Shown here piece by piece: positions 1 through 6,162 of a stretch of DNA of 7,112 nucleotides (position 1 is its first letter; every line of letters starts with the position of its first letter). The stretch covers positions 1 through 7,112 of the forward strand of contig QQUD01000634.1 in assembly GCA_008501785.1 (NCBI GenBank). Direction: 5' to 3'. Source of the DNA: Chloroflexota bacterium. GTDB lineage: Bacteria; Chloroflexota; Anaerolineae; Promineifilales; Promineifilaceae. Both the position numbers and the translations under genes were made by a program. Under the pieces are notes generated by a model. It was not told where the DNA came from and did not search any database. It saw only the letters and a program-made list of their open reading frames with translations.

Positions 1-332
1 AAATTAATTTGACGATAAATTGGCAAAGCCTTGCGCCAATGCGTGAAGATTATACGGTGTTTGTGCAGGTTTTGGATGCACAGGATCGGCTCGTGGGGCA
101 GGTAGATGCATGGCCATTACAAGGCACATATCCAACCAGCCAATGGACGCCAGGTGAAACCATTGCAGATCCGTATACAATTCAACTGGATTCAGAATTA
201 CCAATGGGTGAGTATCGATTGCAGGTTGGTATGTATTTGCTGGCGACGTTACAGCGACTGCCAGTTTTAAATGTTGATGGCGTTGCTGTTGATGATAAAT
301 TTTTGATGCCTGGGTTGGCAGTTGTTGAATAG
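1..332 (+). CDS. C-terminal end of a large membrane glycosyltransferase-type protein (partial, 5' end outside window)
   Basis: The frame is open to the window edge (codons from base 3) and ends at TAG 330-332, so only about the last 110 residues are visible. A TTG at base 9 could be read as a start, but the in-frame sequence continues upstream, so this is a fragment and not a small gene. The visible part is a soluble beta-sandwich-like tail with the pattern DYTVFVQVLD, then QVDAWPLQGTYPTSQW, then PGE...DPYTIQL and GEYRLQVGMY...RLPVL. I recognise this pattern from the C-termini of multi-TM, GT39/ArnT-like dolichol- or polyprenyl-phosphate-sugar glycosyltransferases and related membrane proteins of Chloroflexota, where it would lie outside the membrane and may bind sugar. 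The catalytic and membrane portion is not in the window, so the glycosyltransferase label is inferred from family memory. It is followed on the same strand, 43 bp later, by the RCK protein. Confidence 0.6.
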   Translation, partial: INLTINWQSLAPMREDYTVFVQVLDAQDRLVGQVDAWPLQGTYPTSQWTPGETIADPYTIQLDSELPMGEYRLQVGMYLLATLQRLPVLNVDGVAVDDKFLMPGLAVVE

Positions 333-339
333 GTGCGAC

Positions 340-355
340 GCACTTCAGAAAGTGC
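340..355 (+). repeat. Small hairpin between the first two genes
   Basis: GCACTT (340-345), loop CAGA, AAGTGC (350-355): a perfect 6-bp stem with a 4-nt loop, just after the first stop codon and 20 bp before the next start. No T-run follows, so it is not a convincing intrinsic terminator. If the two genes are co-transcribed it could be a processing or attenuating hairpin. It may also be chance. Confidence 0.3.
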
Positions 356-375
356 ATTGCTCCTGGGATATTATT

Positions 376-1440
376 ATGAAAAGATGGTTGGCTCAATTAC
401 GAAGGAATGCCAGGTGGCGCAGGGTATGGGCAGGTTGGCGAGACACGCTGCTGCTGGTGCGTGAATTTTTGCGTCCTATTTTGTTGTTTGTACTGGCTAT
501 TTTGGGAGGAGGCACGCTGTACTTTATGATTTCGCGGTCTGTGCATGCATTGGTGGGTCGGTCGTGGAGTGAATCTGTGTATCAGGTGTTAGGCCTGACT
601 TTTTTGCAGCCACTGGGAGACAATTTGCCGACTGATTTTCGATTGCAATTGTTTTATTTTTTGATGCCAATTATTGGCATTTCAATTTTGGCACAAGGTT
701 TAACTGAATTTGGGATCCTGTTTTTTAACCGACGGTCACGGACAAAGGAGTGGGAAATGGCGGTTGCATCTACTTTTAGCAATCATATTGTGTTGGTTGG
801 GTTGGGACATTTGGGTTTTCGAGTGACGAGGGTTTTGTGTGAACTCGGCCAGGATGTGGCCGCCATTGAGTTGAAACCGGATGAGGAGTTAACGGCCGTA
901 ACCAAATCTCTCGGCGTCCCTGTCATTCCCGATGATGCACGTCGGGAATCTGCTTTAGAGGCAGCCGGCGTAGCCAAAGCGCGGACGCTGGTGATGTGTA
1001 CGCAAAATGACAGTGCCAATTTGCAAATCGCGTTTAAAGCGCGTAAGCTGAATCCCAAAATCCGGGTTGTTGCAAGAATTTTTGATGATGATTTTGCACA
1101 AGCACTGGAAGAAAATTTCGGTATTCAGGCAATGAGTGCCACAGGCATGGCCGCTCCTAAATTTGCGGCTGCGGCGACAGGAATGGACATTACGCGCCCC
1201 ATTACAGTTGAAGGGGAATTGTTGAGTTTGGCACGATTTGATGTGACGGAACTATCTCAATTAATCAACGTGTCAATTGCCGATATCGAGGCAATGTATG
1301 ATGTCAGTGTTGTATTATTGCGTCAAGATGGGGTTTCAGATTTTCATCCGGCTGGTGATAAGCAGTTAAAATCTGGTAATGTGGTTGCTGTGTTGGGTGG
1401 GCAAGAACAAATTAGTCAATTGGCAAATAAAAATCAATAA
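376..1440 (+). CDS. Two-TM RCK (TrkA-N/TrkA-C) domain protein with a degenerate channel pore
   Basis: The protein has 354 residues if it starts at ATG 376; an in-frame TTG at 322 would overlap the preceding stop region and add 18 polar residues with no family support. No strong Shine-Dalgarno is visible (only GGGA at 365-368). After a basic N-terminus come TM1 (about 33-53), a pore-loop-like stretch (about 66-85) and TM2 (about 91-116). A Rossmann RCK_N/TrkA-N domain follows (about 137-255), with the dinucleotide motif GLGHLG at 142-147, the acidic residue E165 at the end of strand 2 and the typical VMCTQND stretch near 206-212. A TrkA-C domain occupies about 275-345. This is the layout of ligand-gated K+ channels (MthK type), in which RCK domains bind NAD(H), nucleotides or Ca2+ and gate the pore. 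However, the expected TVGYGD filter is replaced by LQPLGD (77-82), so K+ selectivity cannot be assumed. I recall similar Chloroflexota proteins with the same loss. Location: inner membrane with a cytoplasmic RCK module. Confidence 0.85.
   Translation: MKRWLAQLRRNARWRRVWAGWRDTLLLVREFLRPILLFVLAILGGGTLYFMISRSVHALVGRSWSESVYQVLGLTFLQPLGDNLPTDFRLQLFYFLMPIIGISILAQGLTEFGILFFNRRSRTKEWEMAVASTFSNHIVLVGLGHLGFRVTRVLCELGQDVAAIELKPDEELTAVTKSLGVPVIPDDARRESALEAAGVAKARTLVMCTQNDSANLQIAFKARKLNPKIRVVARIFDDDFAQALEENFGIQAMSATGMAAPKFAAAATGMDITRPITVEGELLSLARFDVTELSQLINVSIADIEAMYDVSVVLLRQDGVSDFHPAGDKQLKSGNVVAVLGGQEQISQLANKNQ
892..899. repeat. ACGGCCGT palindrome, copy 1
   Basis: Perfect 8-bp palindrome inside the RCK gene, read as codons ACG GCC GTA (Thr-Ala-Val, residues 173-175). 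It is one of six copies in the window, all preceded by A on the plus strand. Confidence 0.8.
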
Positions 1441-1491
1441 AAAAAACACAGGTTGACTTGGGGGATGAAAGGGCAGCGGTCAACCTGTGTT
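1439..1491 (-). terminator. Intrinsic terminator of the cyclase-like gene (minus strand)
   Basis: The 13-bp perfect inverted repeat AACACAGGTTGAC (1445-1457) / GTCAACCTGTGTT (1479-1491) encloses a 21-nt loop. On the left it is flanked by eight A residues (1439-1446), the last two of which overlap the stem. Read on the minus strand the stem is therefore followed by a U-tract, the form expected for Rho-independent termination of the gene whose stop is at 1642. On the plus strand the stem follows the RCK gene stop directly but lacks a T-run, so it would be weaker there. The repeat sits between two convergent genes, so a shared role is possible. The loop is longer than usual. Confidence 0.7.
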
Positions 1492-1509
1492 ATGTTATCG
1501 GGATATTTT

Positions 1510-1626
1510 TTATATAGCTTCTTTGATGAGGCTCCCAATTGCTTCGATGTTGCTCCATTGGGGTGTGTTGTTCCCGATATGCAAGTAAGTTACTAAATGT
1601 AACTTACGAAAACTGTTACAATCCGG
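1510..1626 (-). other. Protein-like 38-codon stretch in the convergent gap, possible gene remnant
   Basis: On the minus strand the codons from 1626 to the TAA at 1512-1510 are open. The last 18 or so residues before the final Ile read NTPQWSNIEAIGSLIKEA, which looks like a genuine protein C-terminus (Trp-containing, amphipathic helix). There is no ATG, GTG or Shine-Dalgarno; the only ordinary start is TTG at 1584-1582, which would give 24 residues. It lies just beyond the stop of the cyclase-like gene and is in no obvious way an extension of it. It may be the tail of a decayed gene, a very small peptide gene, or a chance open frame. I do not recognise a family. Confidence 0.15.
1585..1607. 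repeat. 9-bp hairpin downstream of the cyclase-like gene
   Basis: GTAAGTTAC (1585-1593), loop TAAAT, GTAACTTAC (1599-1607): a perfect 9-bp AT-rich stem, 35 bp past the stop codon on the minus strand. No T-run follows on either strand, so it is not a standard terminator. It could stabilise the 3' end of the cyclase-like mRNA ahead of the true terminator at 1439-1491, or be a protein-binding palindrome. Confidence 0.4.
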
Positions 1627-1641
1627 TTAAATAGATAAATA

Positions 1642-4600
1642 TTAGTACAATAATCCTGTTTGGGAAGGCGATGTGTTCGAAGGGTTCATTTTTTGATATT
1701 GTTGCATGATCTTTTTGTGAACTTGGACATTGTTCAAGAACGCATGACGTGTTTCTTTATCTTTAATTCGGATTGCATTTTCTTGTAGTTTATTGTAAAC
1801 GGTGGTTAAGATGTTAGAGGCACGGGGGTCAGAAACGGCCGTTAACACTTCATAGGTTGTCAAATAAATTTGGAAGGGGCTTTCCGTGCCGGTCAGTGAA
1901 TTTCCTTCATCTAAGAAACGCATAATGACTTCAACCTGGTTTTTTGCTTCAGTTAAGTTAGATGTTGCTAACATCACAGCCGCAATGCCTGCTCGTGTTT
2001 CGATAGCGAGATTAGATTGCTCCATATCATGCCACACTTGCAGCGCATTTCGATAGGCTTCTTCTGCTTTTTCAAACATTCCTTGACAGCGTAACACATG
2101 TCCCAAATTCGTCCAGGCGTATCCTTGGAAGCGAATACCACCCATTTCTTCGGCAATTTTCAATGCGAGTTCACTGTAATGTTTCGCTTCGGTAATGGCA
2201 TCTTGAAAAAGATAAGTTAATCCCAGATTTAAGCAAGCAAAACATTGACCGAGACGAATGCCTGTTTCTTGGGCAATAAACAGAGCAGACTGATTGTAGG
2301 ATAATGCATTGGCATAATCACCGTAGGTCATGAGCAAGATACCTAGATTGCCCAGCACCATTCCTTCCCCCTTGCGGTTCCCCATTTGTCGGTAAAGTGT
2401 GAGCGCTTCCTGGTAATATTTTCGTGCTTCCTGATAATTATCTAACGTCCAGTAAAGTACGCCCAGATTATTAAGGGTGGTGGTTGTTCCTGTTCGATTA
2501 TTCAAATCTTGATAAATTTTGAGTGCTTTTTGGTAACAGGTTTTTGCTTTTTCAAACTTGCCTAAATCAACATTGATGACACCTAAGTTACGATGGCTGT
2601 CGGCGACAATACTTTGTAAAGAACTGGGAGCTTGCTGTAGGATTTGCTGGAATTGCTGTTGTGCCAATTCATACTTACCCTGTCGCAATAAGGCTCGTCC
2701 CCAACAGAGACGGCTCTCTACTTCACTGCGTTTGTCCCCTTGTTCATATGCTAAAAAGGCGGTGTTGCGGGCACGAGAAACGGCCGTATCATATTCGCCC
2801 ATCGCTACAAAGAACAATGCATGGCGTAAAGAGACTTCAATCAATTTGGATTTATCCTGTAGCACATCAACAATCTGATTAAGCTGTTCTAAATCGGCTG
2901 TTTGTTCGGTATTATTGCCAGTAAGTGCATGAATTTTTTCCCGTTTCAACAGTAAATCATAACGAGTAAGTAGGTCATTATTCCGTGCTAACGTGAGTGC
3001 GCGTGAAAAGTGAGTGACGGCTTCATCATTTGCATATCGTTCAGCTGCCTGTTTTCCTGCATTTTGATACCATCTGATTGCTTGCCTAACTAAACCGGCT
3101 GCATCGTAATGGTATGCAAGGTCTGCAAAGTAAGGCGTCAGATCATCGGAAAATAAATTTTCGATACCTTCGGCAGCCAATTTGTGTAACTCACGCAGCC
3201 GCACCCGCAATTGCATTGAATACGCAGCATCACGTAAGAGTGTGCTTTGGAACAAATAGTGCAGAGATTGTTTTTCAATCCAAACTTGTTTTTCTTCAGC
3301 AACTTGAACTTTGTTAATCAGCAGCGGGTCACCTTCGAGCATGTGGGACAAGACACGCAGTTCGAATTCTTGCCCTAAAACGGTAGCTGTGCGCACCACA
3401 TGCTTGACTTCATTTTCTAAACGATCTAGACGCGATAACAAAAGTGTGTTGATATTTGTAGGGATGTCTTGGTCGAGGACCGTGCGCAAATCGTGAATAC
3501 CTGCCCGATTTTTGAAAAACAAGCCGCGTTCATACAAATCAAGCACAAGTTGTTCTAAATAGAATGGGTTTCCTTCTGATTTTTTGGCAAGAATGGCAAC
3601 GGCCGTTTGGGTCACTTCGCCTTCGAGCAACTGCACAACCATTTGGTGAATCGATTGTAAATCGAGGGGGTCCACGTCCAGATGCTGCTGCTGCACATTT
3701 GCTTCAACTTCAAATTCCACTTTTTTCCCATCATCTAAATAGCGATTCACGCAAATAACGATGATAGGATAATTGTCAATATTGCGGGTGAGTGTTGCCA
3801 ACATGCGACGTGAATCAGGATCGAGCCATTGACCATTTTCAATGTGGATGATGACTGAGCGTGAGAGTGCGGCTGCTTTGACGAAGTTTTTAAAGGCCGA
3901 CAGACTATTTTCGAAACGCAGCTTGGGTTCAAGTGATTCGTACAAGGACTCTTCCCAATGTATATCAATCATTGCTGCTAAAATGGAGCGGGTGCGAATA
4001 AGTTCATGTTTTATTTCTGGAGCATCTGGATGATTGGCCGGGATTTGTTGTAAAAAGTAGTCGTAAACAGTGTCGAAGCTATATTGATTTTCTTCCCTAG
4101 TTTTATCTCCTGATTGGCGAAAGTAGACGCGTAAAAAGCTTTTGAACGGATTCAACGAGGTCCGCATAATTTCTTCAGATGGGCAGTAAAATGTGCTGGG
4201 ATAATAGGTGCTCATCAGGCGACGACGATATTCATGGACAAGGCGGCTTTTGCCCGTACCGGTTTCACCGTGAACGTAAACGATGCCACCGAAACGGCCG
4301 TTAAAAATGGGCATCGTCCACTCTACAAGTTGATTCAACTCATCTTTTCGACCAATAAACTCACCATTATAGTAGGCATCTTGGGACGCTTCTTTTTTAT
4401 GGAATAACTGGTAAATCGATACATTTCTCTGCTTCCCTTTTACAGGAAACTCTCCCAATGCACCTAGCCAATACTTTGGGGTTAGTCGTAAATTGACACT
4501 TTCATTGACCCAAATTTTGCCCCAATCAGCCTTCATTGCTAGACGCGCTGCCAGGTTTACCATGTCGCCGACAGCACCATATTCACACCGTTCTGGCGCA

Positions 4601-5628
4601 CCACGAATTCCTGCCCACACAATGCCAAATGTTACACCGGCTCGCCATTTGATCTCAAAATTGTGTCGCTGCATTGCATGTAAAAATTCTGCGGCCCGTT
4701 CTACTTGATTTTCATAAGCAACAGGTGCTCCAAACAATATGACAAACACCCCCCCTTTATCACCAAATTCAATCTGGCTAAAATAGCCACCATATTGATT
4801 TGCTAATTCAATGACTTCATTTGTAAATGGGTGGAAATGCTGTAAATTATTTGGCGCTTCAAAAGAAATAAAGACAGGAGCCACTTCCCGAAATTCAGCA
4901 TTTGTTGTCATGTGAAGAATGGCTTCAGGAATAAAGGGGCGTAGGTCTTCCGCTTCAAATTCTGTTAATTGACGAGAGAGTGGTGGGGTATCGGTTTGAT
5001 AAGCTAAAAGCTGAAAATAGTTATTGTTTGCGCATGGTTCGGTACTGATCTGGTCTTGCAAAACAGATATAAAGGGTTTATCCGCAATAATTTGCCCCAC
5101 CTGGGCTTCCTGTTGAGCCGCTGTGCAGTTGTCAATGGCTGAACCACGAAAGTAGAAAGCGTGATTTGGTGTACGCCCAGGGATGCCCCATTGCACAGAA
5201 CCGATAGACAATCCGATCTTGACCCCAATTTCAAAGTCGCCATGTTCTGTGTTTACGGTGCCTGTATTTAGAAAATAAGTTTGAATCGCAAAGGCAGTTT
5301 GGATGGCTTGTTCGGCAGCCTGCTGTATCGTAATATCTTTGTTATCATAGGTTTTATTAGCCGGAAAGATCGCAACAAAGGCATCACCAGCAAAAAGGGG
5401 GATGATACCCCCACGTCGATAAACTTCATTTACATGCGGACCAAAAGTATGGTTGAGGATGCTGGTTAAAGTTTCTGCACCATCGCGGTGGTATTGGGCC
5501 AGTGTTTCAGTCAGTGGTGTAAAACCGGCAATGTCAACGAATAATGCGGCAGCATTGAATTCACCTGCAAACTGCTCATCTTTATATTGATTGTGAATGA
5601 AATCTGGAATCAGATTCCAATATGACAT
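1642..5628 (-). CDS. Soluble-adenylyl-cyclase-like protein: two class III cyclase domains, STAND/AAA NTPase, TPR array
   Basis: The protein has 1328 residues. ATG 5628 is chosen because AGGGAG (5640-5635) lies 6 nt upstream and the family motif begins soon after; the frame is open to 5748 but those 40 residues are basic and unsupported. Cyclase domain 1 (about 25-190) has both metal-binding aspartates, D32 in FVDIAGFT and D82 in FAGDAF, but lacks the Asn/Arg pair (D166, A170). Cyclase domain 2 (about 250-385) lacks the aspartates but has N358 and R362 in VNLAAR, so one composite active site can form between the two, as in human ADCY10. An NTPase follows: FIGRKDE at 425-430, Walker A GETGTGKS 454-461, a Walker B-like segment VIIHIENGQW 592-601 and a STAND-type GNPFY 686-690. 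TPR-like helical repeats run from about 840 to 1240. No signal peptide or TM segment is seen, so it is cytoplasmic. Expected activity is ATP (or GTP) to cyclic nucleotide, gated by NTP binding and TPR partners, but the purine-recognising residues are unusual (L78, G351), so activity and substrate are uncertain. It is transcribed alone, divergent from minCD. Confidence 0.9.
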   Translation of the reverse strand: MSYWNLIPDFIHNQYKDEQFAGEFNAAALFVDIAGFTPLTETLAQYHRDGAETLTSILNHTFGPHVNEVYRRGGIIPLFAGDAFVAIFPANKTYDNKDITIQQAAEQAIQTAFAIQTYFLNTGTVNTEHGDFEIGVKIGLSIGSVQWGIPGRTPNHAFYFRGSAIDNCTAAQQEAQVGQIIADKPFISVLQDQISTEPCANNNYFQLLAYQTDTPPLSRQLTEFEAEDLRPFIPEAILHMTTNAEFREVAPVFISFEAPNNLQHFHPFTNEVIELANQYGGYFSQIEFGDKGGVFVILFGAPVAYENQVERAAEFLHAMQRHNFEIKWRAGVTFGIVWAGIRGAPERCEYGAVGDMVNLAARLAMKADWGKIWVNESVNLRLTPKYWLGALGEFPVKGKQRNVSIYQLFHKKEASQDAYYNGEFIGRKDELNQLVEWTMPIFNGRFGGIVYVHGETGTGKSRLVHEYRRRLMSTYYPSTFYCPSEEIMRTSLNPFKSFLRVYFRQSGDKTREENQYSFDTVYDYFLQQIPANHPDAPEIKHELIRTRSILAAMIDIHWEESLYESLEPKLRFENSLSAFKNFVKAAALSRSVIIHIENGQWLDPDSRRMLATLTRNIDNYPIIVICVNRYLDDGKKVEFEVEANVQQQHLDVDPLDLQSIHQMVVQLLEGEVTQTAVAILAKKSEGNPFYLEQLVLDLYERGLFFKNRAGIHDLRTVLDQDIPTNINTLLLSRLDRLENEVKHVVRTATVLGQEFELRVLSHMLEGDPLLINKVQVAEEKQVWIEKQSLHYLFQSTLLRDAAYSMQLRVRLRELHKLAAEGIENLFSDDLTPYFADLAYHYDAAGLVRQAIRWYQNAGKQAAERYANDEAVTHFSRALTLARNNDLLTRYDLLLKREKIHALTGNNTEQTADLEQLNQIVDVLQDKSKLIEVSLRHALFFVAMGEYDTAVSRARNTAFLAYEQGDKRSEVESRLCWGRALLRQGKYELAQQQFQQILQQAPSSLQSIVADSHRNLGVINVDLGKFEKAKTCYQKALKIYQDLNNRTGTTTTLNNLGVLYWTLDNYQEARKYYQEALTLYRQMGNRKGEGMVLGNLGILLMTYGDYANALSYNQSALFIAQETGIRLGQCFACLNLGLTYLFQDAITEAKHYSELALKIAEEMGGIRFQGYAWTNLGHVLRCQGMFEKAEEAYRNALQVWHDMEQSNLAIETRAGIAAVMLATSNLTEAKNQVEVIMRFLDEGNSLTGTESPFQIYLTTYEVLTAVSDPRASNILTTVYNKLQENAIRIKDKETRHAFLNNVQVHKKIMQQYQKMNPSNTSPSQTGLLY
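1835..1842. repeat. ACGGCCGT palindrome, copy 2
   Basis: Inside the C-terminal part of the cyclase-like gene, read on the minus strand as Thr-Ala-Val (in LTAVSDP, residues 1262-1268). Plus-strand context is GAAACGGCCGTT. Confidence 0.8.
2780..2787. repeat. ACGGCCGT palindrome, copy 3
   Basis: Inside the TPR region of the cyclase-like gene, read on the minus strand as Thr-Ala-Val (in YDTAVSRA, residues 946-953). Plus-strand context is GAAACGGCCGTA. Confidence 0.8.
3599..3606. repeat. ACGGCCGT palindrome, copy 4
   Basis: Inside the post-Walker part of the NTPase, read on the minus strand as Thr-Ala-Val (in QTAVAIL, residues 674-680). Plus-strand context is CAACGGCCGTTT. Confidence 0.8.
4294..4301. 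repeat. ACGGCCGT palindrome, copy 5 (different reading frame)
   Basis: Just before the Walker A segment of the cyclase-like gene. Here the palindrome is read in another frame, AAC GGC CGT = Asn-Gly-Arg (residues 443-445), unlike the Thr-Ala-Val of the other five. This argues that the DNA word itself is favoured, and not only a peptide motif. Plus-strand context is GAAACGGCCGTT. Confidence 0.8.
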
Positions 5629-5634
5629 GGCAGA

Positions 5635-5640
5635 CTCCCT
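5635..5640 (-). promoter_or_regulatory. Ribosome binding site of the cyclase-like gene
   Basis: AGGGAG on the minus strand, 6 nt before ATG 5628. This is the only good Shine-Dalgarno near the candidate starts (others at 5649 and 5748) and fixes the start. Confidence 0.75.
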
Positions 5641-5666
5641 AAATATCATTGATATTTTTCTGTCAA
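5641..5666 (-). promoter_or_regulatory. Palindrome and -35-like box directly upstream of the cyclase-like gene
   Basis: AAATATCATTGATATTT (5641-5657) is a perfect palindrome with 8-bp arms and a single central base, abutting the ribosome binding site. On the minus strand a consensus-like TTGACA lies at 5666-5661, just upstream. A TATTTA at 5645-5640 could be a -10 box, but the spacer would be only 15 bp and the transcript would start after or inside the Shine-Dalgarno, so the promoter reading is doubtful. The palindrome alone is a good operator candidate, or a hairpin that could control access to the ribosome binding site. Confidence 0.4.
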
Positions 5667-6106
5667 CACGCTTAATGTAGAGGGAGTATCGAGATATTGG
5701 CCTATTTTTTGTTGATTTCTTCGCTAAATCTTTTACCCAGTGTAGCATCTGTTGTGAATGAGTGTGTTTTACAACAGTGCAAAGTCGCTTATTCGCTCGT
5801 TTATATTATTCCATATTATTTTAATATGGACCTAGTAAAAATGGTAGGTAATCGGACCCACCACAATTATATATGTACTTTTTTCCCAAGAGAATTCATG
5901 AACATGGCATTCCCCCACATTTTTGAATCCGAAGCGCGTTTTTTAATCGCGAAGCGAACGTGTAGTTCGACTTAAATAGCAGCATAAAATGTGGAACTTT
6001 CTTTTTTTGTTACAAATCTTCTTCTGTTTTGATTGTGATCCGCTCTCAAATCTGAGTCGCTTCCTTCTCGACTAGCCAAGCACAATCTGTCAACCTGATG
6101 ATTTTC
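5667..6106. other. Intergenic region between the divergent cyclase-like and minC genes
   Basis: I see no credible gene here. The open frames in this stretch start at TTG without a ribosome binding site and have no family-like composition. It holds several short inverted repeats: CTGTTGT (5749-5755) with ACAACAG (5771-5777) around a 15-nt loop; the AT-rich palindrome at 5810-5830; and two small overlapping stems near 5947-5969 (TCGC/GCGA and CGAAC/GTTCG). The 5805-5825 section is very AT-rich. No tRNA cloverleaf could be formed despite a GTTCGA sequence at 5965-5970. Confidence 0.5.
5810..5830. repeat. AT-rich palindrome in the divergent intergenic region
   Basis: TCCATATTA (5810-5818), TTT, TAATATGGA (5822-5830): 9-bp perfect arms with a 3-bp centre. 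It lies about 180 bp upstream of the cyclase-like start and about 355 bp upstream of minC. The symmetry suits a dimeric regulator, but no promoter elements could be placed around it with confidence. Confidence 0.4.
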
Positions 6107-6107
6107 C

Positions 6108-6136
6108 TTGCAATTGGGCAAGTTTTGTTGTATTAT
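6108..6136 (+). promoter_or_regulatory. Predicted sigma-70-type promoter of minCD
   Basis: TTGCAA (6108-6113), a 17-bp spacer, then TATTAT (6131-6136). The -10 box matches the TATAAT consensus at five of six bases and the -35 at four of six, with optimal spacing. Transcription would begin near 6143, giving a leader of about 43 nt before the minC ATG. This is the best promoter I can find in the intergenic region. Confidence 0.55.
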
Positions 6137-6162
6137 TTCAACAATAAGTATTGTTGTATTAT
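6125..6162 (+). promoter_or_regulatory. Alternating TTGTTG/CAACAA half-sites over the minCD promoter
   Basis: CAACAATAAGTATTGTTG (6139-6156) is a palindrome with 8-bp arms and a 2-bp centre, placed at the predicted transcription start. A further TTGTTG (6125-6130) lies in the promoter spacer against the -10 box, so three half-sites alternate in orientation. Seen another way, the 12-mer TTGTTGTATTAT is directly repeated at 6125-6136 and 6151-6162, which duplicates the -10-like TATTAT. A regulator bound here would block the promoter. The regulator itself is unknown. Confidence 0.45.

Noticed and set aside
322..375. Upstream TTG start for the RCK protein
   Set aside because: It overlaps the end of the previous gene, lacks a ribosome binding site, and adds residues that do not fit the family. 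ATG 376 is simpler.
783..1058. Antisense open frame across the RCK gene, and many others across the cyclase-like gene
   Set aside because: They lie opposite or out of frame with well-supported conserved domains and carry no recognisable motif or ribosome binding site.
5628..5748. Longer N-terminus for the cyclase-like protein (starts at 5748 or 5649)
   Set aside because: The added residues are basic and resemble no domain, and only ATG 5628 has a well-placed AGGGAG.
5697..5975. 92-codon open frame on the plus strand in the divergent intergenic region
   Set aside because: It starts with TTG, has no ribosome binding site, overlaps the leader of the cyclase-like gene, and its amino-acid make-up resembles no protein family I know.
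5925..5975. tRNA-like fragment (GAATCC and GTTCGA sequences)
   Set aside because: No acceptor, D-arm or anticodon stem could be paired on either strand. Only short 4-5 bp stems exist.
6034..6050. CRP-like site (TGTGA ... TCAAA) near a nucleotide cyclase gene
   Set aside because: The spacing is 7 bp where 6 is required and the right half is TCAAA where TCACA is needed, so it is not a convincing cAMP-receptor site.
6107..6126. CTTGC/GCAAG stem followed by TTTT as an intrinsic terminator upstream of minC
   Set aside because: The stem is only 5 bp with low GC, and it coincides with the -35 region of the best minCD promoter.
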